Below are positions 6,778 through 14,265 of a stretch of 23,714 bases of DNA, in pieces (within the stretch, counting starts at the first letter, position 1; each line of letters starts with the position of its first letter). Origin of the DNA: Rhodanobacteraceae bacterium UBA703 (lineage in GTDB: Bacteria > Pseudomonadota > Gammaproteobacteria > Xanthomonadales > Rhodanobacteraceae); assembly GCA_002297645.1 (NCBI GenBank), contig DBMH01000037.1, forward strand, positions 1-23,714, written 5' to 3'. The notes beneath the pieces were generated by a model that was given only the letters and a program-made list of their open reading frames with translations, was not told the DNA's origin and searched no databases. Position numbers and translations under genes: made by a program.

Positions 6778-7800
6778 TCAGTAGTCGTAGCCGTCGATGA
6801 ACAGGAAATCCTCCGCCGTCCGCACGCAATCGTAGGTCAGCGGGTGGCGCGGGCCCGTCTCGACGACCTCGAAGTCGGTGACTTTCGGAGCCGGATTGCC
6901 GTCGACGAACGTCCTCGGCGACATACCGAGGGCGGCCCATTTCGCCGTCGTGTAGCGGTCCGATTCGCCGGTCAGTGCGATGTTGCCGCCGTCCGACAAC
7001 ACGATTCCGTAGCGCTGCATGGTACGCAGCAACACCTTCGCGGCGGGGCCGTAGCGACTCAGGTCGAACCCCGCCTTGAGGCGCAGGCGCGAACCGTAGG
7101 GTACGCTGCCTACCGGCCCGCTCGGCGCTCCGGCATGCGTGGCGGGATGCACGTAGGTGCGCGCCGCCATGCGCGCGTTCGGCAGGACGAAGCGGATCGC
7201 ATGCCCCAGATCGCCGTCCGCCGGAATCGCCGCCGCGACGTCGTCGGCATTGAACAGCAGCGGAGCGACCGGGAAGCCGGCGGCATCCGTACTCGTGCAT
7301 TGCTCCCCACGACCGTGGCGTGGATACGTGCGGCGCAGGTCCCATCTCAGCGCGCAACCCGACTGCAGCACGCCGCCCGCGACGTTCGCCTGGTAGGCCT
7401 CGTACAAGGTATCGCCCTGCACCACGAGCAGATGGCAATCGCCCCCGCCCGCGCACTGGTATCCGGTTTCGCCCTCGACGGCGCCCCCGTGCGGCAGCGG
7501 AAACGCGAAGCCCGAATCGCAATCCGGCGAATAGCCGCCGGCGGCGACGGGTACCTGCGGAGCGCCGGCGGTCGCGTGCAGCACGTGCATCGAGAAATCA
7601 ATCTGGAAACGATCGCCCGCTCCCCAACCTCCGAGAGCCTGCAAGGTCGCGAGCATCGACGCCGAATCGGCAGCCAGCGGAGCATGGCTGACGTCCTGCC
7701 GCCACACCGATCCCGGCGGGAAACGCGGCAACGGCGCCGCCGACGCGAACGGCATCGTCATCGCCAGCAAGAAGAGCACCATCGAGCGGAAGCGATGCAT
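6778..7800 (-). CDS. Secreted protein of unknown function, 340 aa
   Basis: I do not recognise a named family. The protein has a classical signal peptide (MHRFRSMVLFLLAMTMPFASA, cleaved near residue 21) and six Cys in the mature part, so up to three disulfides. The region from about residue 200 to 275 has the run VPYGSRLRLKAGFDLS, then VLLRTMQRYGIVLSDGG. From memory, this resembles a conserved stretch in uncharacterised secreted proteins of soil bacteria. It ends FLFIDGYDY, loosely like the tail of the beta-helix protein at 2902-4386. The ATG at 7800 follows a very strong GGGGAGGA; longer frames upstream lack a signal peptide at the start. No neighbour suggests a pathway. Confidence 0.8.
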   Translation of the reverse strand: MHRFRSMVLFLLAMTMPFASAAPLPRFPPGSVWRQDVSHAPLAADSASMLATLQALGGWGAGDRFQIDFSMHVLHATAGAPQVPVAAGGYSPDCDSGFAFPLPHGGAVEGETGYQCAGGGDCHLLVVQGDTLYEAYQANVAGGVLQSGCALRWDLRRTYPRHGRGEQCTSTDAAGFPVAPLLFNADDVAAAIPADGDLGHAIRFVLPNARMAARTYVHPATHAGAPSGPVGSVPYGSRLRLKAGFDLSRYGPAAKVLLRTMQRYGIVLSDGGNIALTGESDRYTTAKWAALGMSPRTFVDGNPAPKVTDFEVVETGPRHPLTYDCVRTAEDFLFIDGYDY

Positions 7801-7880
7801 TCCTCCCCTCCCCGCGCGCATCATCGGCGGACGGGGACGGAGAAAACCTGCACTGCGTCGCGTCTCCGGCGCACGACGGA

Positions 7881-8429
7881 CTACCAGACCAGGTCGGCCG
7901 GCACGCCATCCTCGTCGACTTCGTGCGGATCGCACAGCAGGACCAGCGCCTCGGGATCGATCCCACGGGCCGCCAGGCCGATCTCGCGCGTGACCAGCAG
8001 GTAGCGCCCGGCGAATTGGGCGACGGCCAACTCTCCTCCGTTCAGCTTCGGCAACTGCTCGGCAGTGACGTAGACACGGCGGATCTTGTTCGCATGCGGG
8101 AAATGCCGCGGGATCTCGGCTGCGGCGTCGTTGAGCGCCTTGCCTCCCAGCAGCGCATTGAGCTTCTGCTTGCGCTCCTTCTTCTCCCGCGCGCGCTGCT
8201 CCGCTTCGCGCTGCGCGCGTTCGCGCTCCTCGCGATCGTTCCTGTCGCGCAGGGCATAGGCCTTGGCGAGGTCGATCTCGCCGTCGCGCGGCTTCGGCTT
8301 CTGCGGCGGGCGCGGCGCCTGCTGGCGCTGCGACGGCGGCGGGTTCTTCCTCGCCGACGGTTCCGGTCGGGATTGCGGCTTCGGCTTGAAACCGGCCTTC
8401 AACAACTGATCACGCAGGGAATCGGACAT
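7881..8429 (-). CDS. DUF2058 protein (YaiL-like)
   Basis: This 182-residue cytoplasmic protein matches the DUF2058 (YaiL) pattern. It starts with MSDSLRDQLLKAGF, which parallels the SLQEQLLKAGL start of E. coli YaiL. A Pro/Lys-rich linker and a charged helical stretch (residues about 60-95) follow, then a globular domain ending in DGVPADLVW, like the DLMW end of YaiL. The family is annotated as nucleoprotein or polynucleotide-associated, but its molecular role is not settled. I chose the ATG at 8429 because it gives the family start; a GTG at 8447 would add six residues. Neither has a clear Shine-Dalgarno. Confidence 0.88.
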   Translation of the reverse strand: MSDSLRDQLLKAGFKPKPQSRPEPSARKNPPPSQRQQAPRPPQKPKPRDGEIDLAKAYALRDRNDREERERAQREAEQRAREKKERKQKLNALLGGKALNDAAAEIPRHFPHANKIRRVYVTAEQLPKLNGGELAVAQFAGRYLLVTREIGLAARGIDPEALVLLCDPHEVDEDGVPADLVW

Positions 8430-8546
8430 GACTCGGACACTCGACACGAAACACGAACGGCAACGGGCGAAAAGCTTACATGACCCAGGACCTGCCGCTA
8501 CGCCCTTTTTCGGATGCTTCTTTCTCGAACGGCGGATCGAAGTCGG

Positions 8547-8560
8547 CTTTTCATGAAAAG
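8547..8560. promoter_or_regulatory. Perfect 14-bp palindrome in the slyX-DUF2058 gap
   Basis: CTTTTCATGAAAAG is a perfect, AT-rich palindrome in otherwise GC-rich DNA. It is 118 bases before the DUF2058 start and 96 bases after the slyX stop. It has the form of a dimeric regulator site, but I cannot assign a binding protein. The rest of the 226-base gap (8430-8655) shows no gene or convincing promoter. Confidence 0.35.
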
Positions 8561-8655
8561 TACGGCCCGGGATGGCCGCGCGCGGACTGCACGAAGGCGC
8601 GCCCCATCAGGAACCGATTCACGACACACCGAAGCGACGCTCGAGGACGGATGCA

Positions 8656-8871
8656 CTAGTAATGCGGCGGCGGCGGCTCGTCGCGCGCATCCGGCGCCAG
8701 CGACCCGCGCATCGCGACGAGTTCGTCGCGCAGACGCTCCATCGCCCCGCGCATCTCGAGCAACTGGATCTGGTGCGCGGCGACGGTCTCGTTGAGCGTT
8801 CCCATGAGATCGTCCATGAAGGCGAGCCGCACCTCGAGTTCGGTGAGGCGCTCTTCGAGCGAAACCGTCAC
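8656..8871 (-). CDS. slyX: SlyX family protein
   Basis: This 71-residue coiled-coil protein starts TVSLEERLTELEVRLAF and ends EPPPPHY, both hallmarks of SlyX. The first 55 residues form a heptad-patterned helix. In E. coli slyX lies beside slyD; its function remains poorly defined. The start is GTG at 8871, fixed by a perfect AGGAGGTGA seven bases upstream. It follows ugd after 171 bases that hold no other gene. Confidence 0.92.
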   Translation of the reverse strand: MTVSLEERLTELEVRLAFMDDLMGTLNETVAAHQIQLLEMRGAMERLRDELVAMRGSLAPDARDEPPPPHY

Positions 8872-9042
8872 GCTTCACCTCCTCCGCAACGCGCGACCGA
8901 GCCAGGGTTCGACTCCGGATTCGCGTCGCTCCGCCCGGCCGCGACGCCGGTCGATACCCGCTGCTTCTGCATCGCTCCCGCACCTGCCGACGACCATGGA
9001 CCGGCGATGGTAGCGGAAAAGGATTCCCCGGACAGAGGTGCG

Positions 9043-10386
9043 TCAGGTGCCGCGCCCGGCCACGCTGCGCCCGCGCCCGATGCCGTAGTAGGCGAGCCCG
9101 GCGGACTCCACCGTCTTCGGCTCGAAGATGTTGCGGCCGTCGAACACGACCGGGTGTTTCAGCTTGCCGCGGATGCGGTCGAAATCCGGGCTGCGGAACG
9201 CCTTCCATTCCGTGACCACGACCAGCGCGTCGGCGCCCTCGAGCGCGTCGTACTGGCCGCAGAGGACGAAGTCGTCGCGCACGCCGTAGAGGCGCGTGGC
9301 TTCGTCGCCCGCCTCCGGATCGTAGGCGCGCACGGAGGCACCCACCTGCCAGAGCTGCTCCAGCAGGGTGCGGCTCGGCGCCTCGCGCATGTCGTCGGTG
9401 TTCGGCTTGAACGCGAGCCCCCACAGCGCGACCGTGCGGCCAGAAAGATCCCCGCCGAAATGCGCCTTCATCAACTCGAACAGCTTGCGCTTCTGCATCG
9501 CGTTCACGGTCTCGACGGCACTCAGCAGGCGCGGTTCGTGACCGTGCTGGCGCGCCGTGTGCTCGAGCGCCTTGACGTCCTTCGGAAAGCAGGAACCGCC
9601 GTAGCCGGCGCCGGGATAGATGAAGTGATAGCCGATGCGCGGATCGGAACCGATGCCGCGACGCACGAGTTCGATGTCCGCCCCGACCTTCTCGGCGATG
9701 TTGGCGATCTCGTTCATGAAGCTGATCTTCGTCGCCAGCATCGCGTTGGCGGCGTACTTGGTCAGCTCGGCCGAACGCACGTCCATCGCCACGATGCGCT
9801 CGTGATTGCGATTGAACGGCGCGTACAGCGCCTTCAGCATCTCGACAGCGCGCGCGCTGTCGGCGCCGATGACGATGCGGTCCGGCCGCAGGCAGTCCTG
9901 CACCGCGTCGCCTTCCTTCAGGAACTCCGGATTGGAGACGACGTCGAAGGCCACCTCGCTGCCGCGAGCGGCGAGCTCGGCGGCGATCGTCGCGCGCACG
10001 GAATCGGCCGTGCCGACCGGCACCGTCGACTTGTTCACGACGACCGCGTAGCGGTCCAACGTGCGGCCGATGGTGCGGGCGACGGCGAGCACGTGCCTGA
10101 GATCGGCGCTGCCGTCCTCGTCCGGAGGGGTGCCGACCGCGATGAAGACGATCTGCGCGTGCGCGATCGCGCTGGCTGCATCGGTCGTGAACTTCAGCTG
10201 CCCGCTCGCGCGGTTCGCGCGAACGAGCGGCTCGAGGCCGGGCTCATAGATCGGGATCTCGCCACGCTCCAGGCGCGCGATCTTGTCCGCATCGACGTCG
10301 ACGCAGACCACGTCGTTGCCGACTTCGGCCAGACAGGTTCCGGTGACCAGACCGACGTAGCCGGTTCCGAAGATCGTCACGCGCAT
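9043..10386 (-). CDS. ugd: UDP-glucose 6-dehydrogenase
   Basis: This 447-residue cytoplasmic enzyme oxidises UDP-glucose to UDP-glucuronate with two NAD+, feeding exopolysaccharide, capsule or lipid A sugar pathways. The N-terminal Rossmann motif is GTGYVGL (residues 7-13), with Asp30 at the end of beta-2 for NAD. SNPEFLKEGDAV lies at 151-162, the catalytic Cys266 in YGGSCFPKD, and the C-terminal UDP-binding domain includes LWGLAFKPNTDDMREAPS. The length is normal. The ATG at 10386 has GAGGAAA eight bases upstream. The open frame extends upstream through the fkpA-side hairpin, but the family start is clear. No polysaccharide genes adjoin it. TAGAAT at 10440-10445 (minus) is a possible -10 box. 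Confidence 0.96.
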   Translation of the reverse strand: MRVTIFGTGYVGLVTGTCLAEVGNDVVCVDVDADKIARLERGEIPIYEPGLEPLVRANRASGQLKFTTDAASAIAHAQIVFIAVGTPPDEDGSADLRHVLAVARTIGRTLDRYAVVVNKSTVPVGTADSVRATIAAELAARGSEVAFDVVSNPEFLKEGDAVQDCLRPDRIVIGADSARAVEMLKALYAPFNRNHERIVAMDVRSAELTKYAANAMLATKISFMNEIANIAEKVGADIELVRRGIGSDPRIGYHFIYPGAGYGGSCFPKDVKALEHTARQHGHEPRLLSAVETVNAMQKRKLFELMKAHFGGDLSGRTVALWGLAFKPNTDDMREAPSRTLLEQLWQVGASVRAYDPEAGDEATRLYGVRDDFVLCGQYDALEGADALVVVTEWKAFRSPDFDRIRGKLKHPVVFDGRNIFEPKTVESAGLAYYGIGRGRSVAGRGT

Positions 10387-10460
10387 GGGGAATTTCCTCG
10401 TGCTGTCGCCGGGCAGGTGCGGCGAGGGTTCTCGAGCGGATTCTACGGACTCTTGAAACG

Positions 10461-10490
10461 CGAAAGGCGCGCCGCTGGGCGCGCCTTTCG
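10461..10490 (-). terminator. Likely terminator downstream of fkpA
   Basis: A perfect 13-bp stem (CGAAAGGCGCGCC at 10461-10473, its complement at 10478-10490) has a 4-base loop and lies 18 bases after the fkpA stop. The T-rich part is inside the stem, and only CGTTTC follows on the minus strand. Termination may therefore be partial, allowing some read-through into ugd. Confidence 0.65.
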
Positions 10491-10508
10491 TGGTCCGGGG
10501 CGTGGCGC

Positions 10509-11309
10509 TTACTTCTTGTCGCCGCCCTTCGCCGCCGGCTTCGCAGCAGGCTTGGCCTCTGCGGCGGGCTTGGCTTCGGTCGGCTTTTCGATGTCGAGCA
10601 GCTCGACCTCGAAGATCAGCGTCGCGTTCGGGCCGATCGAGCCCGGGCCGTTCTCGCCGTAGGCGAGGTCGGACGGCACGAACAGCTTGTACTTGGAGCC
10701 GACCGGCATCAGCTGCAGGCCTTCGCTCCAACCCTTGATCACGCCGTTCAGCGGGAACGTGGCCGGCTGGCCGCGATCGTAGGAGCTGTCGAACTTCTCG
10801 CCGTCGATCTTCGTGCCGAGGTAGTTCACCTTGACCGTGTCGGTGGCCTTCGGCTTCGCGCCGGTGCCTTCCTTCTCGACCAGGTACTGCAGGCCCGAAG
10901 CGGTCGTCTTGACGCCCGGCTTGCCCTTGTTGGCGGCAAGGAAGTCGACGCCCGCCTTCTTGTTCTTGTCGGCGGCCACCTTCTGCTCGGCGATGCGCTT
11001 CTGCTGCAGCTGCTGCATGAAGGCCTGGCGGACTTCCATCGCCTGCTCCTGCGTCAGCGAGGTCTTCTCGCCCTTAATCGTCGCTTCCAGCGCCTGCTGC
11101 ACGACCTTGATGTCGATCTCGTCCTTGATCTGTACCAGGCCGCGGCCGATGTCCATGCCGACCATCGTGCTGATCTTGTTCTTGTCGAGCGCGACCGCCG
11201 GCTTGGCCGCCTCGGCCTTGGCCGGAGCCGGGTCGGCAGCGAACGCATTGCCGACGGCGAAACTGGCCACCAGCGCGGCCACGAGGGACTTCTGCACGAA
11301 ACGCGTCAT
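10509..11309 (-). CDS. fkpA: FKBP-type peptidyl-prolyl cis-trans isomerase (FkpA/Mip type)
   Basis: This 266-residue exported folding catalyst has a signal peptide at residues 1-24 (cut after AFA). A helical FKBP N-terminal dimerisation domain covers about 41-125 (KISTMVGMDIGRGL, then Gln/Lys-rich helices). The FKBP domain is at about 138-240, with YDRGQPATFPLNGVIKGW, LVPSDLAYG-like LFVPSDLAYGENG and the closing LIFEVELLDI. The expected site is the periplasm. The C-terminal tail of about 24 residues is a repeated KPAAEAKPAAKPAAK run, longer and more basic than in E. coli FkpA. The ATG at 11309 has CAGGAG six bases upstream. The symbol is by family; it could equally be named mip. Confidence 0.93.
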   Translation of the reverse strand: MTRFVQKSLVAALVASFAVGNAFAADPAPAKAEAAKPAVALDKNKISTMVGMDIGRGLVQIKDEIDIKVVQQALEATIKGEKTSLTQEQAMEVRQAFMQQLQQKRIAEQKVAADKNKKAGVDFLAANKGKPGVKTTASGLQYLVEKEGTGAKPKATDTVKVNYLGTKIDGEKFDSSYDRGQPATFPLNGVIKGWSEGLQLMPVGSKYKLFVPSDLAYGENGPGSIGPNATLIFEVELLDIEKPTEAKPAAEAKPAAKPAAKGGDKK

Positions 11310-11394
11310 GTTTGCTCCTGAAAATTCTGAAAGGGCCGGCCTGGAACGCCCGGCGGCTCGCCATGCGGCGAACGGCCGCCACGCGGGGCCGCGT

Positions 11395-11423
11395 ATTGTG
11401 GCCGCGGCACCGGACGTTGGCAA
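11395..11423 (-). promoter_or_regulatory. Candidate sigma-70 promoter of fkpA
   Basis: On the minus strand, TTGCCA (11418-11423, 5 of 6 to -35) is 17 bases from CACAAT (11395-11400, 4 of 6 to -10). Transcription would begin near 11388, giving a leader of about 79 bases. Confidence 0.45.
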
Positions 11424-11540
11424 ACGACCGCACCTCGGGAACCGGGCGCATTGGAGAGCAAGGACGCGACAAGGTTCCCGTCGACTGCACGATCCCTTCG
11501 ATTCGTTCAGGTTCACCTGCCCGGCCAGATCGGAGGCCGC

Positions 11541-11568
11541 TTGACAGGCCCTAATTTAGTGTTATAGT
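11541..11568 (+). promoter_or_regulatory. Strong sigma-70 promoter of the ytrA-type operon
   Basis: A perfect -35 TTGACA (11541-11546) is followed after 16 bases by TATAGT (11563-11568, 5 of 6 to TATAAT). Transcription should start near 11575, about 37 bases before the first ATG. The local AT-richness (CTAATTTAGTGTTATAG) stands out from the surrounding DNA. Confidence 0.8.
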
Positions 11569-11582
11569 CAACTACAACACTA
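11557..11582. promoter_or_regulatory. Palindromic operator over the -10 box, probable GntR/YtrA site
   Basis: TAGTGTTATAGT (11557-11568) and ACTACAACACTA (11571-11582) are inverted arms with one mismatch and a 2-base centre. The element covers the -10 box and the start site, the position expected for a repressor. The GntR protein encoded at 12000-12368 in the same transcript is the obvious candidate ligand-responsive repressor. Confidence 0.7.
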
Positions 11583-11611
11583 CTTCATCAATCGCCTCAC
11601 AGGAGGCCGCC

Positions 11612-11995
11612 ATGTCGAATCGACCGACCCGCATCCTCGCCCTCGCCGCAGCGCTCTCGACCACGACCCTCGCCGTGGCGGCGCTCACCGGATTCGGTTC
11701 CGCCGCGCCGTCGCGCTCGCATGCCGCTCCGGCGGAAGACGCGCGCGCCGTTCTGCTCCCGACCGTCGTGGTTCGTCCCGAGCCGCAGATCCCGCTGCTG
11801 GGCGAGGTCACCGTCCGTCCCAGCCGCGCGGAACGCATCGCCGCCGGCCTCACCGTCGACGCGCAGGAAGAAGGACTGCTCGACCGCGCCACCGGGAGCA
11901 GCAGCGGCTCCCACGCGCTGCTGAGGGGCGGCGGCGGATTGGCCATGCCCTACTATTCGTTCGGCAAGCCCCTGCCGCGCGCGAACGAGGAATGA
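11612..11995 (+). CDS. Small exported protein of unknown function, first gene of the ytrA-type operon
   Basis: This 127-residue protein has a basic start (MSNRPTR) and a hydrophobic stretch at about 8-30, with a likely cut near SHA (36-38) or an uncleaved anchor. The mature part has no Cys and contains two similar short beta-like motifs, LPTVVVRP (48-55) and GEVTVRPS (64-71). A Gly/Ser-rich segment and a short tail with MPYYSFGKPLPR follow. I do not recognise the family. It has an AGGAGG ribosome binding site six bases before the ATG and lies 4 bases upstream of the GntR gene. It is therefore the first product made on induction. A role as a membrane-stress effector or accessory of the ABC transporter is inference. 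Confidence 0.8.
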   Translation: MSNRPTRILALAAALSTTTLAVAALTGFGSAAPSRSHAAPAEDARAVLLPTVVVRPEPQIPLLGEVTVRPSRAERIAAGLTVDAQEEGLLDRATGSSSGSHALLRGGGGLAMPYYSFGKPLPRANEE

Positions 11996-11999
11996 TGGA

Positions 12000-12368
12000 A
12001 TGAGCATCGCCTGGAACGACTCGACGCCGATCTATCGCCAACTGCGCGATCGCGTGGTGGCGATGATCCTCGACGGTGTCCTCAAGCAAGGCGACCCGTT
12101 GCCGTCGGTGCGCCAGGTCGCCGGCGATTTCCAGATCAATCCGATCACGGTTTCCAAGGCCTATCAGGAGCTGGTCGACGAGAACCTGGTCGAAAAAAGG
12201 AGGGGGCTGGGCATGTACGTCACAGAGGGCGCTCGCGAAGCGCTGTTGAAATCCGAACGCGAGCGCTTCCTACGGGAGGAATGGCCGGCGCTGCACGCGC
12301 GCCTGCAGCGCCTCGGACTGGACCTCGGCCAGCTGATGCGCGAAGCCGCGCACGAGGAGCCGCGATGA
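12000..12368 (+). CDS. GntR-family transcriptional regulator, YtrA subfamily
   Basis: This 122-residue repressor carries the GntR winged helix at about residues 9-75 (PIYRQLRDRVVAMILDG, LPSVRQVAGDFQINPITVSKAY, then GLGMYV). Only a short helical dimerisation tail of about 45 residues follows, which defines the YtrA type as opposed to FadR or HutC types. These regulators usually control a neighbouring ABC exporter, as here. The ATG at 12000 lies 4 bases after the previous stop, with GAGGAATGATGG upstream. Its stop overlaps the ATPase start (ATGA), so the two are translationally coupled. The palindrome at 11557-11582 is its likely operator. Confidence 0.93.
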   Translation: MSIAWNDSTPIYRQLRDRVVAMILDGVLKQGDPLPSVRQVAGDFQINPITVSKAYQELVDENLVEKRRGLGMYVTEGAREALLKSERERFLREEWPALHARLQRLGLDLGQLMREAAHEEPR

Positions 12369-13240
12369 ACGCCGTGTCCACGCATGCTCCCCTCGTGCGC
12401 GCCCGCGGGCTGCGCAAGAGCTTCAGCGCGACGAAAGCGCTCGACGGCGTCGATTTCGACATCGAGGCGGGTCGCATCGTCGGCCTAATCGGCCCGAACG
12501 GCGCCGGCAAGACCACGGCGCTGAAGGCGATCCTCGGCCTCACCGACTTCGAAGGCGAACTGTCGGTGCTCGGCTTCGACCCGCGGACGCAGCGCACCGC
12601 CCTGATGGAACAGGTCTGTTTCATCGCCGACGTCGCCGTGCTGCCGCGCTGGCTGCGCGTGCGCGAGGCGATCGAGTTCGTCGGCGGCGTGCATCCGCGC
12701 TTCTCGCGCGAGAAATGCCAGGCGTTCCTCGCGCATACCAAGATCCAACCCGGCATGCGCGTGCGCGAGCTGTCGAAGGGCATGATCGTCCAGCTGCACC
12801 TGGCCCTCGTCATGGCGATCGACGCGAAGCTGCTGGTGCTCGACGAGCCGACGCTCGGCCTCGACATCCTGTATCGCAAGTCGTTCTACGAGAGTCTGCT
12901 CGGCGACTACTTCGACGAGGAGAAGACCATCCTCGTGACCACGCACCAGGTCGAGGAGATCGAGCACATCCTGACCGACCTGATCTTCATCCGCGACGGC
13001 AGGATCGCGCTCGCCGCGACGATGGACGAAGTCGGCGAACGCTACGCCGAGGTCATGGTCAATCCGGACCGCGCCGACGCCGCGCGGGCGCTCAGGCCGC
13101 TGAACGAACGACAGATCTTCGGCAAGTCGATCTTCCTGTTCGACGGCATCGAGCGCTCCCGCCTGGCCGAGCTGGGCGAACTGCACAAGCCCAGCGTGGC
13201 CGACCTGTTCGTCGCCACGATGAAAGGAACCTACGCATGA
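12365..13240 (+). CDS. ABC transporter ATP-binding protein (YtrB-like)
   Basis: This 291-residue cytoplasmic ATPase couples to the permease encoded next. Walker A is GPNGAGKTT (43-51), Walker B LLVLDEP (156-162), D-loop LGLD and switch His194 in TTHQVEE. Two motifs are unusual. The signature reads LSKGM (136-140) instead of LSGGQ, a change common in YtrB-like exporters. The Q-loop region reads FIADVAVLPRW, without an evident Gln. A C-terminal extension of about 70 residues follows the NBD. The start overlaps the regulator's stop by four bases and the end overlaps the permease start by four bases. The substrate is unknown; cell-wall-active antibiotics or lipids are typical for this group. Confidence 0.93.
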   Translation: MNAVSTHAPLVRARGLRKSFSATKALDGVDFDIEAGRIVGLIGPNGAGKTTALKAILGLTDFEGELSVLGFDPRTQRTALMEQVCFIADVAVLPRWLRVREAIEFVGGVHPRFSREKCQAFLAHTKIQPGMRVRELSKGMIVQLHLALVMAIDAKLLVLDEPTLGLDILYRKSFYESLLGDYFDEEKTILVTTHQVEEIEHILTDLIFIRDGRIALAATMDEVGERYAEVMVNPDRADAARALRPLNERQIFGKSIFLFDGIERSRLAELGELHKPSVADLFVATMKGTYA

Positions 13241-14217
13241 AACACCTACCGCTGCTGCTGAAGCGCGAATTCTGGGAACACCGGGGCGGCTTCCTGTGGA
13301 CGCCGTTCTGGATCGCCGCGGTCATCCTGATCCTGACCGTGCTCGGCATCGCCAGCGCCGAACTGTTCGGCGGCAACGCACGCGTCCACATCGGCGTCTC
13401 GCTCGACGAGCTGCGCAGCAGCCTCAGCGCCGGCGACATCGCCCGTGGCGGCAACGCGCTCGACCTCGTGCAGATGACGTTCGTCGGCATCGCCTGCGTC
13501 GGGTTGTTCTTCGTCAGCTTCTTCTACCTGCTCGGCGCGCTCTACGACGACCGCCGCGACCGCAGCATCCTGTTCTGGAAATCCCTGCCGCTGTCGGACA
13601 CGGCGACCGTCGCCTCGAAGGCGCTGTCGGCCATGCTGGTGATGCCGGCGATCGCGCTCGCCGTCGCCACGCTCGCCTATCTCGCGTTCGTCGCGCTGAT
13701 CTGCCTGTGGTGCGCACTGCACGGGCTGAATCCCCTGCCGCTCGTGCTGGCATCGCATCCACTCGGGATGTTCGCGCGGCTCGCGGCGATGCTGCCGATC
13801 GGCGCCCTGTGGATGCTGCCCGCGGTCGGCTGGCTGCTCTTCTGGTCGGCCTGGGTGCGCAGCAAGCCGTTCCTGTGGGCCGTGCTCGTGCCGGTGCTCG
13901 CGATCATCGCGGACAAGTGGCTGGGCCTGCTCGGCGCACCGAGCCTCAGCGGCCAGATCCCGCTCGGCTACGTGCTCGGCCGCCTGCTCTTCAGCGTGAT
14001 GCCCGGCAGCTGGCTCGGCCTGAGCAAGTTCAACCTCAGCAACGAACAGGTGACGCTCGACATCGCCGACAACAGCCACGTCCTCAACAGCCTCTCGCCC
14101 AGCCACGTCTACGGCGTGCTGACGACGGCGAATCTCTGGATCGGCGTCGCCGGCGGCATCCTCCTGCTCACCGCCGCCATCTGGGTGCGCGGGCGCCGCA
14201 TCGAAACCTCGGTCTGA
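13237..14217 (+). CDS. ABC transporter permease, ABC-2 type
   Basis: This 326-residue inner-membrane protein has about six hydrophobic segments. They begin with FWIAAVILILTVLGIASAEL and VGLFFVSFFYLLGALYDD, followed by long ones around residues 128-160, 175-210 and 210-232, and a final NLWIGVAGGILLLTAAIWV. The N-terminal MKHLPLLLKREFWEHRGGF and the cytoplasmic loop DDRRDRSILFWKSLPLSD are typical of ABC-2 exporters, the latter being the coupling region for the ATPase. A long loop lies between segments 1 and 2. The ATG at 13237 overlaps the ATPase stop (ATGA). It is the last gene of the regulated unit, with 48 bases to the next gene and no terminator in between. Confidence 0.9.
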   Translation: MKHLPLLLKREFWEHRGGFLWTPFWIAAVILILTVLGIASAELFGGNARVHIGVSLDELRSSLSAGDIARGGNALDLVQMTFVGIACVGLFFVSFFYLLGALYDDRRDRSILFWKSLPLSDTATVASKALSAMLVMPAIALAVATLAYLAFVALICLWCALHGLNPLPLVLASHPLGMFARLAAMLPIGALWMLPAVGWLLFWSAWVRSKPFLWAVLVPVLAIIADKWLGLLGAPSLSGQIPLGYVLGRLLFSVMPGSWLGLSKFNLSNEQVTLDIADNSHVLNSLSPSHVYGVLTTANLWIGVAGGILLLTAAIWVRGRRIETSV

Positions 14218-14265
14218 GCCACGCGGCACCCTTCCGCGGGGCCGCGTCATGAAGAGGAGCGCGTC

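Noticed and set aside
8906..8916. GGTTCGACTCC, resembling a tRNA T-loop (possible tRNA or att remnant)
   Set aside because: The T-stem does not pair beyond two bases, and no acceptor, anticodon arm or CCA can be found around it.
11572..12007. Minus-strand frames opposite the first ytrA-operon gene
   Set aside because: The plus-strand frame has a promoter, a ribosome binding site, a signal peptide and operon spacing; the antisense frames have none.
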